This document shows positions 18,048-24,183 of a stretch of 64,000 nucleotides of DNA, in pieces. The notes under the pieces are model-generated. The model saw only the letters and a list, made by a program, of their open reading frames with translations. It ran no database searches and was not told where the DNA came from. The DNA comes from Bacteroidota bacterium (lineage in GTDB: Bacteria > Bacteroidota > Ignavibacteria > Ignavibacteriales > Ignavibacteriaceae), in NCBI GenBank assembly GCA_023475265.1, contig JAMCWE010000021.1, forward strand, positions 1-64,000. Reading direction: 5' to 3'. The translations under genes were made by a program, and so were the position numbers. Positions within the stretch are counted from its first letter, which is position 1. Each line of letters opens with the position of its first letter.

Positions 18048-19061
18048 ATGAGCATCCGGTATCAAATTCTTGGCAAACCCGGCAAAGACAATGCGCTTAT
18101 GGTTTGGATAAATGCCGGTACAAAAATGTATAAGTTGTTATTCGATTGCGGTGAAAATATTTTTTCGGATCTAAAACCTTCCGATGTTAGCTCTATCGAT
18201 TTTTTATTCTTCTCCCATCTTCATCTCGATCATGCAGCCGGATTTGATTATTTTTTTAGAAGAAATTATGATAGGAATAAGCAAGTTAATATTTATGGTC
18301 CGCAAAATACTGCGGACATAATTCATCATCATATGCTTGGCTACACATGGAATTTAGTAGATGGAGTATCCGGTGAATGGTTTGTCTCTGATATTACAAA
18401 AAATTCATTTATCACTTCAAAATTTTTAACATCGGAAGGATTCTCTAAGAAACGCCGTGTTAAGAAAACTCAGTTTAAAAAAACTATTATTGATAATAAA
18501 CATTTTAAAGTTGAAATGGTCTTGCTCAATCATATTATTCCATCTGCTGCTTACAAAGTAACAGAAAAAAAATGGTTTAATATCGATAAGACATTGCTCG
18601 TTCAAAACAATTTTAATCCCGGAGCCTGGCTTGACGCAGTCAAGAAACTTTCCATTGATGGAAGAAAAAAAATAAATATTGATGGGAAGGTTTATACTTT
18701 AAAGGAACTAAGAAAGCTATTACTCATAGAACACGAAAGCGACAGCATTGCTTATCTCACTGATTTTATATACGACAGAACCTCTGTATCCAAAGCAAAA
18801 AAATTAATAAAGGACTGCAAAACAATAATTTGTGAAAGTCAGTATTCAAAAGACGATGCTGCTTTAGCTAAAAAAAATTATCACCTCACAACTGAACAAG
18901 CAGCCACTTTAGCAAGGGATTCAAATGGAAAGAAGTTAATCTTATTCCACATTTCTGAAAGGTATCATTCAAAGGAAGAATACTCGCGGTTGCTAAAAGA
19001 AGCTAGAAATATTTTTCCAAATACTTTTTCCCCTGAAGAGTGGGAAATTAAAAAATCATAA
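18048..19061 (+). CDS. MBL-fold metallo-hydrolase, RNase Z-like
   Basis: A 337-residue cytoplasmic hydrolase with the metallo-beta-lactamase zinc motif HLHLDH near residue 56 (FFSHLHLDHAAGFDYFF). Further ligands are probably in NHIIPSAAYK, SDSIAYLTDF and the final LILFHISERY. The arrangement resembles RNase Z/ElaC and arylsulfatase-type members. It lacks anything I can tie specifically to tRNA 3'-end processing, so I leave the substrate open. It is a single gene, divergent from the oxidoreductase, at the left border of the accessory island. Confidence 0.82.
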   Translation: MSIRYQILGKPGKDNALMVWINAGTKMYKLLFDCGENIFSDLKPSDVSSIDFLFFSHLHLDHAAGFDYFFRRNYDRNKQVNIYGPQNTADIIHHHMLGYTWNLVDGVSGEWFVSDITKNSFITSKFLTSEGFSKKRRVKKTQFKKTIIDNKHFKVEMVLLNHIIPSAAYKVTEKKWFNIDKTLLVQNNFNPGAWLDAVKKLSIDGRKKINIDGKVYTLKELRKLLLIEHESDSIAYLTDFIYDRTSVSKAKKLIKDCKTIICESQYSKDDAALAKKNYHLTTEQAATLARDSNGKKLILFHISERYHSKEEYSRLLKEARNIFPNTFSPEEWEIKKS

Positions 19062-19605
19062 ATTCTTCTTGACATGTTGAACAGTATTTTTTAATTTCAT
19101 GCAGCCAAAAATAAAAGGGACACAATCCCGGACAGATTTTCACTTAATATGGCTTTCTTATATTGAATTAAAGGGCGGTATTTGAGAATTATTTTAGCTC
19201 CTTTATTTAATAACCATAAGACTCTTTTATTAAGAGGCGGAAACACATTGAATATATTTAATGCCCGATCAATTACTGAATTTAATATAAACAGTGCATT
19301 TAAATTTTTCACCCCCATACAGTTAACGGGAGACCAGGCCTTTAGAATCATCTTTTCTACAGATGATCCTTTCCAAAATTTAATCAAAACAAAAAAATAC
19401 TTTAGAAAAAAAATTCTTATAACCGGGTAAACCGGTATTGTTATTAATTGCCGCAAGTGTGCATGCAATTGAAATGTTCTTTGAATTAATTACAACTGAT
19501 TTTTTATTAACAGAATTGATGTTCATGTTTTGCAACGATGCTAAGTACGGAAGCAAGTGCCATAGCTTAATTGAAGCAGTAAGCAATTTGAATGTAAACT
19601 TGCTA
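19062..19605. other. Intergenic stretch without a convincing gene
   Basis: ORFs up to 123 codons exist on both strands but overlap each other, lack ribosome-binding sites and show no protein family. A short inverted repeat, ACCGG-GTAAA-CCGGT, occurs near 19423-19437. Faint, diverged relatives of the 42-bp repeat seen downstream may extend back to about 19440. I see no tRNA or known RNA motif. Confidence 0.5.
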
Positions 19606-19803
19606 TTTCCGTATGCAGAAGAGTAAAGTTTATATGCAAGTGGTAGTCTTTCATGTTTGGAAGGCTATGGTTTGCAGCCAGGCTGCTGTTTTCCAAATGC
19701 AGAAAACTATGCCTTACAAACAAACCATTATCTTCCATATACGGAAGGTTATGGGGTATATATAAGTCATGGTTTTCATAGTGCGGAAGGATATGATTTA
19801 TGA
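19606..19803. repeat. Degenerate 42-bp tandem repeat, five units
   Basis: Units begin near 19606, 19649, 19690, 19732 and 19774 (spacing 41-43 bases). The core is roughly TTTCCATATGCGGAAGGTTATG followed by about 20 variable bases. Each core is a small imperfect palindrome (TTCC...GGAA). In one plus-strand frame the units read as 14-residue repeats (CLEGYG, NAENYA, YTEGYG, SAEGYD), with one internal TAA at 19624. This may be a decayed coding repeat or a structured non-coding array. It ends about 100 bases before the next gene. Confidence 0.75.
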
Positions 19804-19906
19804 AAAAAACATCGCCTTCCGCAATTAAAAAAGTGCAATTTCAGCTTGTTTTATAGGTTTTCGGTGCTTTAAAACTACTTTCTCAAATAAAATAAAGGAG
19901 GCTTAA

Positions 19907-20638
19907 ATGCCATACAGGGAACTTCCAAAATCTGATGCAGGGAAAGAAGATGCTCTGCAAATAATCTACGGCTTAGCCGATGCCAAGCCGGCAAGTGAGT
20001 TGGCTTTTTCGCAGGCTAACGGCGATAAAGTAAAAGTATTTTATCCAATATTTAAGAAAGAGATAAAGGAAAGAGGCAATGCGCTTTCGGCTCAATCGGA
20101 AGCTACAACGGTAAGGGCTGCCGCCGAGGGCAAATGCAAAACATATGTTTCGCATTTTTACCAGGTGTTCAATCTTGGTGTTGACCGCGACGAACACAAA
20201 GCGAGCGAGAGGGCTTTTTACAAGCTGGATGTTAGCCAGGAAACAGTGCCTTTATTAAATAACGCGGATGACATTCGCCGCAATGCAGAAAATATAATTA
20301 CTGGCGAAGCAGAGCGTGTTAATGCAGGCGGCGCGCCAATGTCCAATCCTTCAAAAGACCAGGTTGAAGCTGCATATAATGATTTTGCAGCCAAGCTAAA
20401 AGACCAGACAGATAAAAAAAGTACATACTCAAAAGAGCAGAAAGATGTTGATGATATCCGTGCGCAGGCGGATGAGCTGATAAAAGACGTATGGGATGAA
20501 GTAGAATTCTATTACCGTAAACTTTCCTCCGCAGCAATGCGCAGAGAAGCGAGAATATATGGAGTTGTGTACGTATCGCGTCCCGGCGAGCCGGTGGAAG
20601 AAGTAACGCCGCCCGCACCGGAACAGCCGGTGAAGTAG
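19907..20638 (+). CDS. Hypothetical protein, helical, GC-richer than neighbours
   Basis: A 243-residue soluble protein I do not recognise. It has no signal peptide or membrane segment. It is strongly charged, with long predicted helices and coiled-coil-like stretches at about residues 120-215. The tail is proline/glutamate-rich (EEVTPPAPEQPVK). It has the best ribosome-binding site of the region (AAAGGAGG). Base composition is visibly richer in G+C than adjacent genes, with GCG/GCC/CGC codons, suggesting acquisition or strong codon selection. It lies downstream of the 42-bp repeat array and ends in a strong hairpin. No function is proposed. Confidence 0.75.
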   Translation: MPYRELPKSDAGKEDALQIIYGLADAKPASELAFSQANGDKVKVFYPIFKKEIKERGNALSAQSEATTVRAAAEGKCKTYVSHFYQVFNLGVDRDEHKASERAFYKLDVSQETVPLLNNADDIRRNAENIITGEAERVNAGGAPMSNPSKDQVEAAYNDFAAKLKDQTDKKSTYSKEQKDVDDIRAQADELIKDVWDEVEFYYRKLSSAAMRREARIYGVVYVSRPGEPVEEVTPPAPEQPVK

Positions 20639-20648
20639 TAAGTTATAA

Positions 20649-20681
20649 AGAGATGACATCTTTTTAAAAGATGTCATCTCT
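20649..20681. terminator. Perfect hairpin after the hypothetical gene
   Basis: AGAGATGACATCTTTT pairs perfectly with AAAAGATGTCATCTCT across a single central base, forming a 33-base near-palindrome 11 bases past the stop. Internal T and A runs let it work as a terminator, although no T tract follows on the plus strand. It could also be a palindromic repeat. Confidence 0.6.
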
Positions 20682-20849
20682 ATGAATTGGAAATATTATT
20701 GAAATATTTAAATAAATAAATCATGGAGATTAAGCTGATGTTTGATTGGAGTGTTAGCAGGAAAGTAAATCGTGTTGACAAGATGAATGAAATGTAGTTT
20801 GGTCTATTCTATTAACGGTTAAGTTTTTAAAATAAATTGAAGGTAGAAA

Positions 20850-21119
20850 ATGAATTTTCTGCATTATGATTTGAATCTCTCTCCCAATGAGATTGTTGAG
20901 GTAACTCTTGACAAACAAGCAAATGTTCGTCTGTTAGATGATATTAATTATTCAAAGTATAAGTCTGGGCAACAACATACATATTATGGTGGTCGTGCTA
21001 CAACAAATCCAGTTAGGTTATCACCACCCCATTCTGGTCATTGGCATTTAGTAATTGACCTTGGAGGTTATGCGGGGACAGTTAATGCTTCAGTTAGAAC
21101 TTTTAGAGGTGGTCAATGA
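20850..21119 (+). CDS. DUF1883 domain protein
   Basis: An 89-residue protein that is essentially one DUF1883 domain. It has EIVEVTLDKQANVRLLDD near the start, a Y-K-S-G-Q-HTYYGG block, and PPHSGHWHLVIDLGGY near residue 60. The fold is predicted all-beta and its function is unknown; in other bacteria DUF1883 is sometimes fused to or encoded near TIR-type domains. The stop overlaps the start of the next gene (ATGA), so the two are translationally coupled. It has no signal peptide, so it is probably cytoplasmic. Confidence 0.85.
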   Translation: MNFLHYDLNLSPNEIVEVTLDKQANVRLLDDINYSKYKSGQQHTYYGGRATTNPVRLSPPHSGHWHLVIDLGGYAGTVNASVRTFRGGQ

Positions 21120-21502
21120 GCCAGAATAAAAACACAATAGCAGAAGGTCAATTTCTTCCTGAAATAAGAAAAGGTAGAGTTAAAACTCTTACAATTCACG
21201 AGATATCTGAAACTGAACTTAACATTCTAGCTCAAGGTTCTCCAAATACAATTTATCTTAATTTTGCAATAGGTTTATTTACTTTAGCTGCATCTTTTTT
21301 GATATCCATTTTGACAACAAAAATTGAATCAGATAGAGTATATATGACTTTCGAGGTTATAGCCATAATTGGTTTTATATCTTCCATCTTTTTATTTATA
21401 CTTTGGAAAAAAGATTATAAATCAAATAAGAAGGTTGTTGAAGAAATAAGGAAAAGGTTACCGCCAGAAGGTGAATCAAAAAGTCTAAATACAAAAACAT
21501 AA
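21116..21502 (+). CDS. Small two-helix membrane protein, DUF1883 partner
   Basis: A 128-residue protein with a soluble N-terminal part (about 1-45, including EIRKGRVKTLTIHEISETEL). It has two transmembrane helices at about 48-67 and 78-97 and a charged C-terminal tail ending in EIRKRLPPEGES. I know of no named family, though the N-terminal wording feels like a recurrent partner of DUF1883. Its start overlaps the DUF1883 stop. A small sensor plus two-helix membrane protein is an arrangement seen in defence modules, but that role is inference. A dyad resembling an integron attC follows its stop. Confidence 0.75.
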   Translation: MSQNKNTIAEGQFLPEIRKGRVKTLTIHEISETELNILAQGSPNTIYLNFAIGLFTLAASFLISILTTKIESDRVYMTFEVIAIIGFISSIFLFILWKKDYKSNKKVVEEIRKRLPPEGESKSLNTKT

Positions 21503-21683
21503 CCAACTTTTGCACCCGACCGTGTTTTCATAGCGGCGGTGGTTAAGTTCTTGGATTTGGTAAAAAAGGTAGGCGTTGATAGTAAAGATGTTCTACTATA
21601 TAAAATAGTTAAAAATTTTTGGCAGTGTCTTTTCAGTTCGGTATCACTGTTCTGGGTGGACGGGTGAAAAGATACACCGTTAT
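21499..21683 (+). other. Integron attC-like imperfect dyad
   Basis: The outer arms are ATAAC (21499-21503) and GTTAT (21679-21683). The inner arms are CTTTTGCACCCGACC (21507-21521) and GGACGGGTGAAAAG (21658-21671), which pair except for one extra G and one A/A mismatch. Outer R-like and inner L-like boxes with an extrahelical base, at the end of one gene and just ahead of the next, are the layout of cassette recombination sites. No integrase gene is in the window. Confidence 0.4.
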
Positions 21684-21715
21684 ATACTTAATCATAAATT
21701 AAAAATTATCTAAAA

Positions 21716-22240
21716 ATGAACGATTCAAAAAAAAACAAAGGAATTCTATGGTTAGGCTTTCTATTATCACTGCTAATATTATTATTGTCAAATGCTCTTT
21801 CATGGTTAGATGATTCCGATTATAATTGGATTTTGTCAAGAGTACCTTATAAATGGCAATTAACTATATGGGTGATGATAATATTATCATTAGTATTTTC
21901 ATTGCTTTATAATAAGATATTCTTCATTAGTAAGGTAGATTATGGCAAACAAGAATTAAAAAATGAATCTGTAGATGTTGATAACCAATTAACTGGGACC
22001 AACAATGGCATAATGGAAAATCTTTCTTCGGCAGAAGCTGCTATATTGATGATTTTTCTTGACGAAAATAGTAAGGTTATAAAATTAAAATATGATTCTC
22101 TCGCTAAGGTTCTTATGAGAAACGGAGTCTTGCGTTGTCTAAAATATGATGGTACATTGCCAAAACAAGAAATTATGATAGAAGAATGGGCTTGGGAATG
22201 GGTTAATAGAAACAAAGAAAAACTCAAAGCGAAAATATAG
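21716..22240 (+). CDS. Membrane protein resembling superinfection exclusion protein B
   Basis: A 174-residue protein. Two transmembrane helices (about 10-29 and 49-67) are followed by a cytoplasmic C-terminal domain from about residue 100. That domain pairs an AEAAILMIFLDENSK segment with KVLMRNGVLR and ends IEEWAWEWVNRNKEKL. This order, with a WAW/WAWEYL-type tail, resembles SieB-like superinfection exclusion proteins, by memory of the family and not by a search. It starts about 33 bases after an attC-like dyad and may be a captured cassette. A phage-exclusion role is inferred. Confidence 0.7.
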   Translation: MNDSKKNKGILWLGFLLSLLILLLSNALSWLDDSDYNWILSRVPYKWQLTIWVMIILSLVFSLLYNKIFFISKVDYGKQELKNESVDVDNQLTGTNNGIMENLSSAEAAILMIFLDENSKVIKLKYDSLAKVLMRNGVLRCLKYDGTLPKQEIMIEEWAWEWVNRNKEKLKAKI

Positions 22241-22288
22241 CCTAAATGTAAAAACTCAACTACATCTTTAATAAGTAGAAACTCAAGA

Positions 22289-22302
22289 GGATAATATTAT
22301 CC
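22289..22302. repeat. 14-bp perfect palindrome
   Basis: GGATAATATTATCC is exactly self-complementary. It lies 48 bases after the SieB-like gene and ahead of the RAYT hairpin array. It could be an insertion target or a weak terminator core. Confidence 0.5.
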
Positions 22303-22393
22303 CAATGCAAAAATTCCGCCGCTGTGGATTGTAAAAAAAGAGATTTTATTATCTCACTCTTTCAGAGTTTGGTAAAAGATTTGCTATTTATAC

Positions 22394-22736
22394 GCCGGGG
22401 TGTTACCCCGGCCTAGATTACTTAACACCTTCGGTGTAGTGCAGAAAATATAATTTGAAATATTAATCAAAAATATTTCCTCGAAGAGGAAAAATAAATA
22501 AGCCAGGGGTAAAACCCCTGGTAAAAAGACAAAACACAAACACATTTTACTCTGTAAGAGTTAAATAAATTTTTTTACCGGGGTGTTACCCCGGCCTGAT
22601 TTATATGACTCCTTCGGAGTCGGACAAATAAAATGAAATATGAATTTATTCCTCGAAGTGGAAGAATAAATAAGCCGTGGGTAACACCCACGGATAAAAG
22701 AAACACCTCAAATAATATTTTACTCTGTAAGAGTAA
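22394..22736. repeat. Duplicated five-hairpin array (REP-like)
   Basis: Two successive copies carry the same hairpin order. Copy 1: GCCGGGG/CCCCGGC (22394-22412), ACACC-TTC-GGTGT (22425-22437), TTTCCTC/GAGGAAA (22476-22492), CCAGGGG/CCCCTGG (22503-22521) and an ACTC/GAGT stem. Copy 2: 22578-22594, 22607-22621 (GACTCC/GGAGTC), a TTCCTC stem, CCGTGGG/CCCACGG (22675-22693) and TTACTC/GAGTAA (22720-22736). Stems are conserved by compensating base changes, so structure is under selection. Confidence 0.85.
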
Positions 22737-22757
22737 TATAAAAGTGAGAAGAATTTT

Positions 22758-23213
22758 ATGCCTCAATCACTTGCAAATGTTTTAGTGCATGTAATATTTT
22801 CTACAAAGAATCGTTACCCTTTCCTTTCGGACATTAATATTCGTAACGAAATGCATGCATATCTCGGCGGAACAATAAATAATCTTAACAGCCAGGTTAT
22901 TCTTGTCGGCGGAAGTACTGATCATGTTCATATACTTTGTAAACTTTCACGAAATTATTCCATTGCAAAGGTAGTCGGAGATATTAAACGAAGCTCATCG
23001 AAATGGATAAAAACAAAAGGAAGAATGCTCGCAAAGTTTGAATGGCAGAATGGATATGGAGCGTTTTCCGTAGGCAAATCGGAAACAAATCGTTTGGAAA
23101 AATATATATTAAATCAAGAGATTCATCATAGCAAGAAAAGTTTTCAAGATGAATTCCGATTATTTTTACAAGCATATCAAATTGAATATGATGAAAGATA
23201 TGTTTGGGATTAA
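22758..23213 (+). CDS. IS200-like REP-associated tyrosine transposase (RAYT)
   Basis: A 151-residue Y1/HUH single-strand DNA transposase. The HUH motif is HVH at residues 56-58 (GSTDHVHILC). The catalytic tyrosine is Y116 in RLEKYILNQEIHH, and the family's NGYGAFSVGKS precedes it at about 98-107. Length matches the short TnpA_REP-type enzymes and the frame is intact. It is embedded in REP-like hairpins that are presumably its substrates. No TnpB partner is present. Confidence 0.93.
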   Translation: MPQSLANVLVHVIFSTKNRYPFLSDINIRNEMHAYLGGTINNLNSQVILVGGSTDHVHILCKLSRNYSIAKVVGDIKRSSSKWIKTKGRMLAKFEWQNGYGAFSVGKSETNRLEKYILNQEIHHSKKSFQDEFRLFLQAYQIEYDERYVWD

Positions 23214-23259
23214 TGTTATCTCACTCTTTCAGAGTTCAATTTAAGATTTGTTATTTATA

Positions 23260-23303
23260 GCCGGGGTGCTGCCCCGGCCTGGTTTACCTAACACCTTCGG
23301 TGT
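23260..23303. repeat. Right-flank RAYT hairpins
   Basis: GCCGGGG-TGCTG-CCCCGGC (23260-23278) is followed by ACACC-TTC-GGTGT (23291-23303). They have the same order and spacing as the first two hairpins of the left array, giving a partial third copy downstream of the transposase. Confidence 0.8.
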
Positions 23304-23373
23304 AATGTGGAAGAAATAGAAAAGAATAGGTTCAAGTTATACATTATTCCCATACCTTAAATGGCGAAATAAT

Positions 23374-24126
23374 TCACAAATATATTTTAAAATACTTCCG
23401 TAAATTCAAATTAAACTCTTCTTCATCTTTTAATTGAGTTTCAGTTTTAACACCGTCTTTATTGATGATTAATTTAAGATCGCTTAATGTTACTCTGCCA
23501 TCTTCGGTCGCCATTGTGCAAATACGTTTCTGCGTAAAGCTCGTCTGCGGTGATGTTTGATTATAAATGCACATCTCGTTGAAATCGTTCAACGCTCTTT
23601 CCTTCAATGTAAAAATATATTGGTCCTCAAATTTGTTTCCATCTAACGATCTCATCAGCTTAAAATAATCTTCATCGTGCTTAATAATTTTATAAGTCCT
23701 TCCGTATTGCTTCTGAGTCAGCTCAAGCTCAATCTTCAATGGTTCGATGAATGAGTCACCAAAGCCAACATCGACTAGCCATTCATCATCAAGTTTTACT
23801 ATAATTGCCATATGGTCAAATTCTTTACCGAAATCTCCTTTACTATTCGCAACTCGCGCGGAAATCATTTTTCCATTGTATCCAAGATTAGTAAGCAGAC
23901 TAAAAAAAGATCCATTAAGTTCATAACAAAAACCGCCTCGATTGTTGATTACAATTTTTGTGTAAAACTTTTCGAAATCAAGAATGATCTCTCTTCCAAG
24001 ATGAATATCTAAATTTTCAAATGGCACATTAAGAATATGAGATTTATGTAATGCGATCAAGGTTTGAAGATTTGGGTTTTGCTGAGAATTAATTCCAATT
24101 CTGGAAAGATATTTTTTTATTTCCAA
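23374..24126 (-). CDS. nat: Arylamine N-acetyltransferase
   Basis: Transfers acetyl from acetyl-CoA to arylamines and hydrazines. The cysteine-protease-like triad is visible: Cys in NNRGGFCYELNG (near residue 67), His in FDHMAIIV (about 105) and Asp in WLVDVGFGDS (about 120). The 250-residue length is slightly under the usual 270-280, with a short third domain. It is adjacent to uvrA on the same strand, 57 bases apart, possibly co-transcribed. The physiological substrate is unknown. Confidence 0.92.
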   Translation of the reverse strand: MEIKKYLSRIGINSQQNPNLQTLIALHKSHILNVPFENLDIHLGREIILDFEKFYTKIVINNRGGFCYELNGSFFSLLTNLGYNGKMISARVANSKGDFGKEFDHMAIIVKLDDEWLVDVGFGDSFIEPLKIELELTQKQYGRTYKIIKHDEDYFKLMRSLDGNKFEDQYIFTLKERALNDFNEMCIYNQTSPQTSFTQKRICTMATEDGRVTLSDLKLIINKDGVKTETQLKDEEEFNLNLRKYFKIYL

Positions 24127-24183
24127 AGTAGTTACTCATAAATTATTAATTTGAAAATCATAAAAGAATAAGTTACTCGCAAA

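Larger units (their letters stand above)
22349..23316 (+). mobile_element. RAYT element with flanking hairpin arrays
   Basis: A transposase gene of the IS200-like/REP-associated type lies between two related flanks. Both flanks begin TTATCTCACTCTTTCAGAGTT and continue through GCCGGGGTG-T/C-CCCCGGC and ACACCTTCGGTGT hairpins (left from 22349, right from 23216). The left side also holds a second hairpin set. The similarity of the flanks defines the probable element ends. Transposition activity is inferred from the intact catalytic residues. Confidence 0.75.

Noticed and set aside
19097-19468. 123-codon minus-strand ORF in the gap before the orphan gene
   Set aside because: It overlaps an opposing ORF, has no ribosome site or recognisable domain, and its composition looks like translated non-coding AT-rich DNA.
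19606-19803. Tandem 42-bp repeat as a CRISPR array
   Set aside because: Units diverge throughout, there is no constant repeat with unique spacers, and no cas genes are present.
20319-20677. Minus-strand ORFs of 82 and 99 codons opposite the GC-richer gene
   Set aside because: They are shadows created by higher GC and few stop codons; the plus-strand frame has the ribosome site and terminator hairpin.
21503-21715. Small RNA or riboswitch between the two-helix and SieB-like genes
   Set aside because: No known riboswitch core was seen; the long imperfect dyad with R/L-like arms fits a recombination site better.
21940-22227. 95-codon minus-strand ORF opposite the SieB-like gene
   Set aside because: It lies wholly antisense to a better-supported gene and lacks a ribosome site.
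22394-22736. Repeated hairpins as a CRISPR array or rho-independent terminators
   Set aside because: The modules are about 180 bases with internal hairpins, lack T tracts, and match the flank of a RAYT gene, so a REP-like array explains them better.
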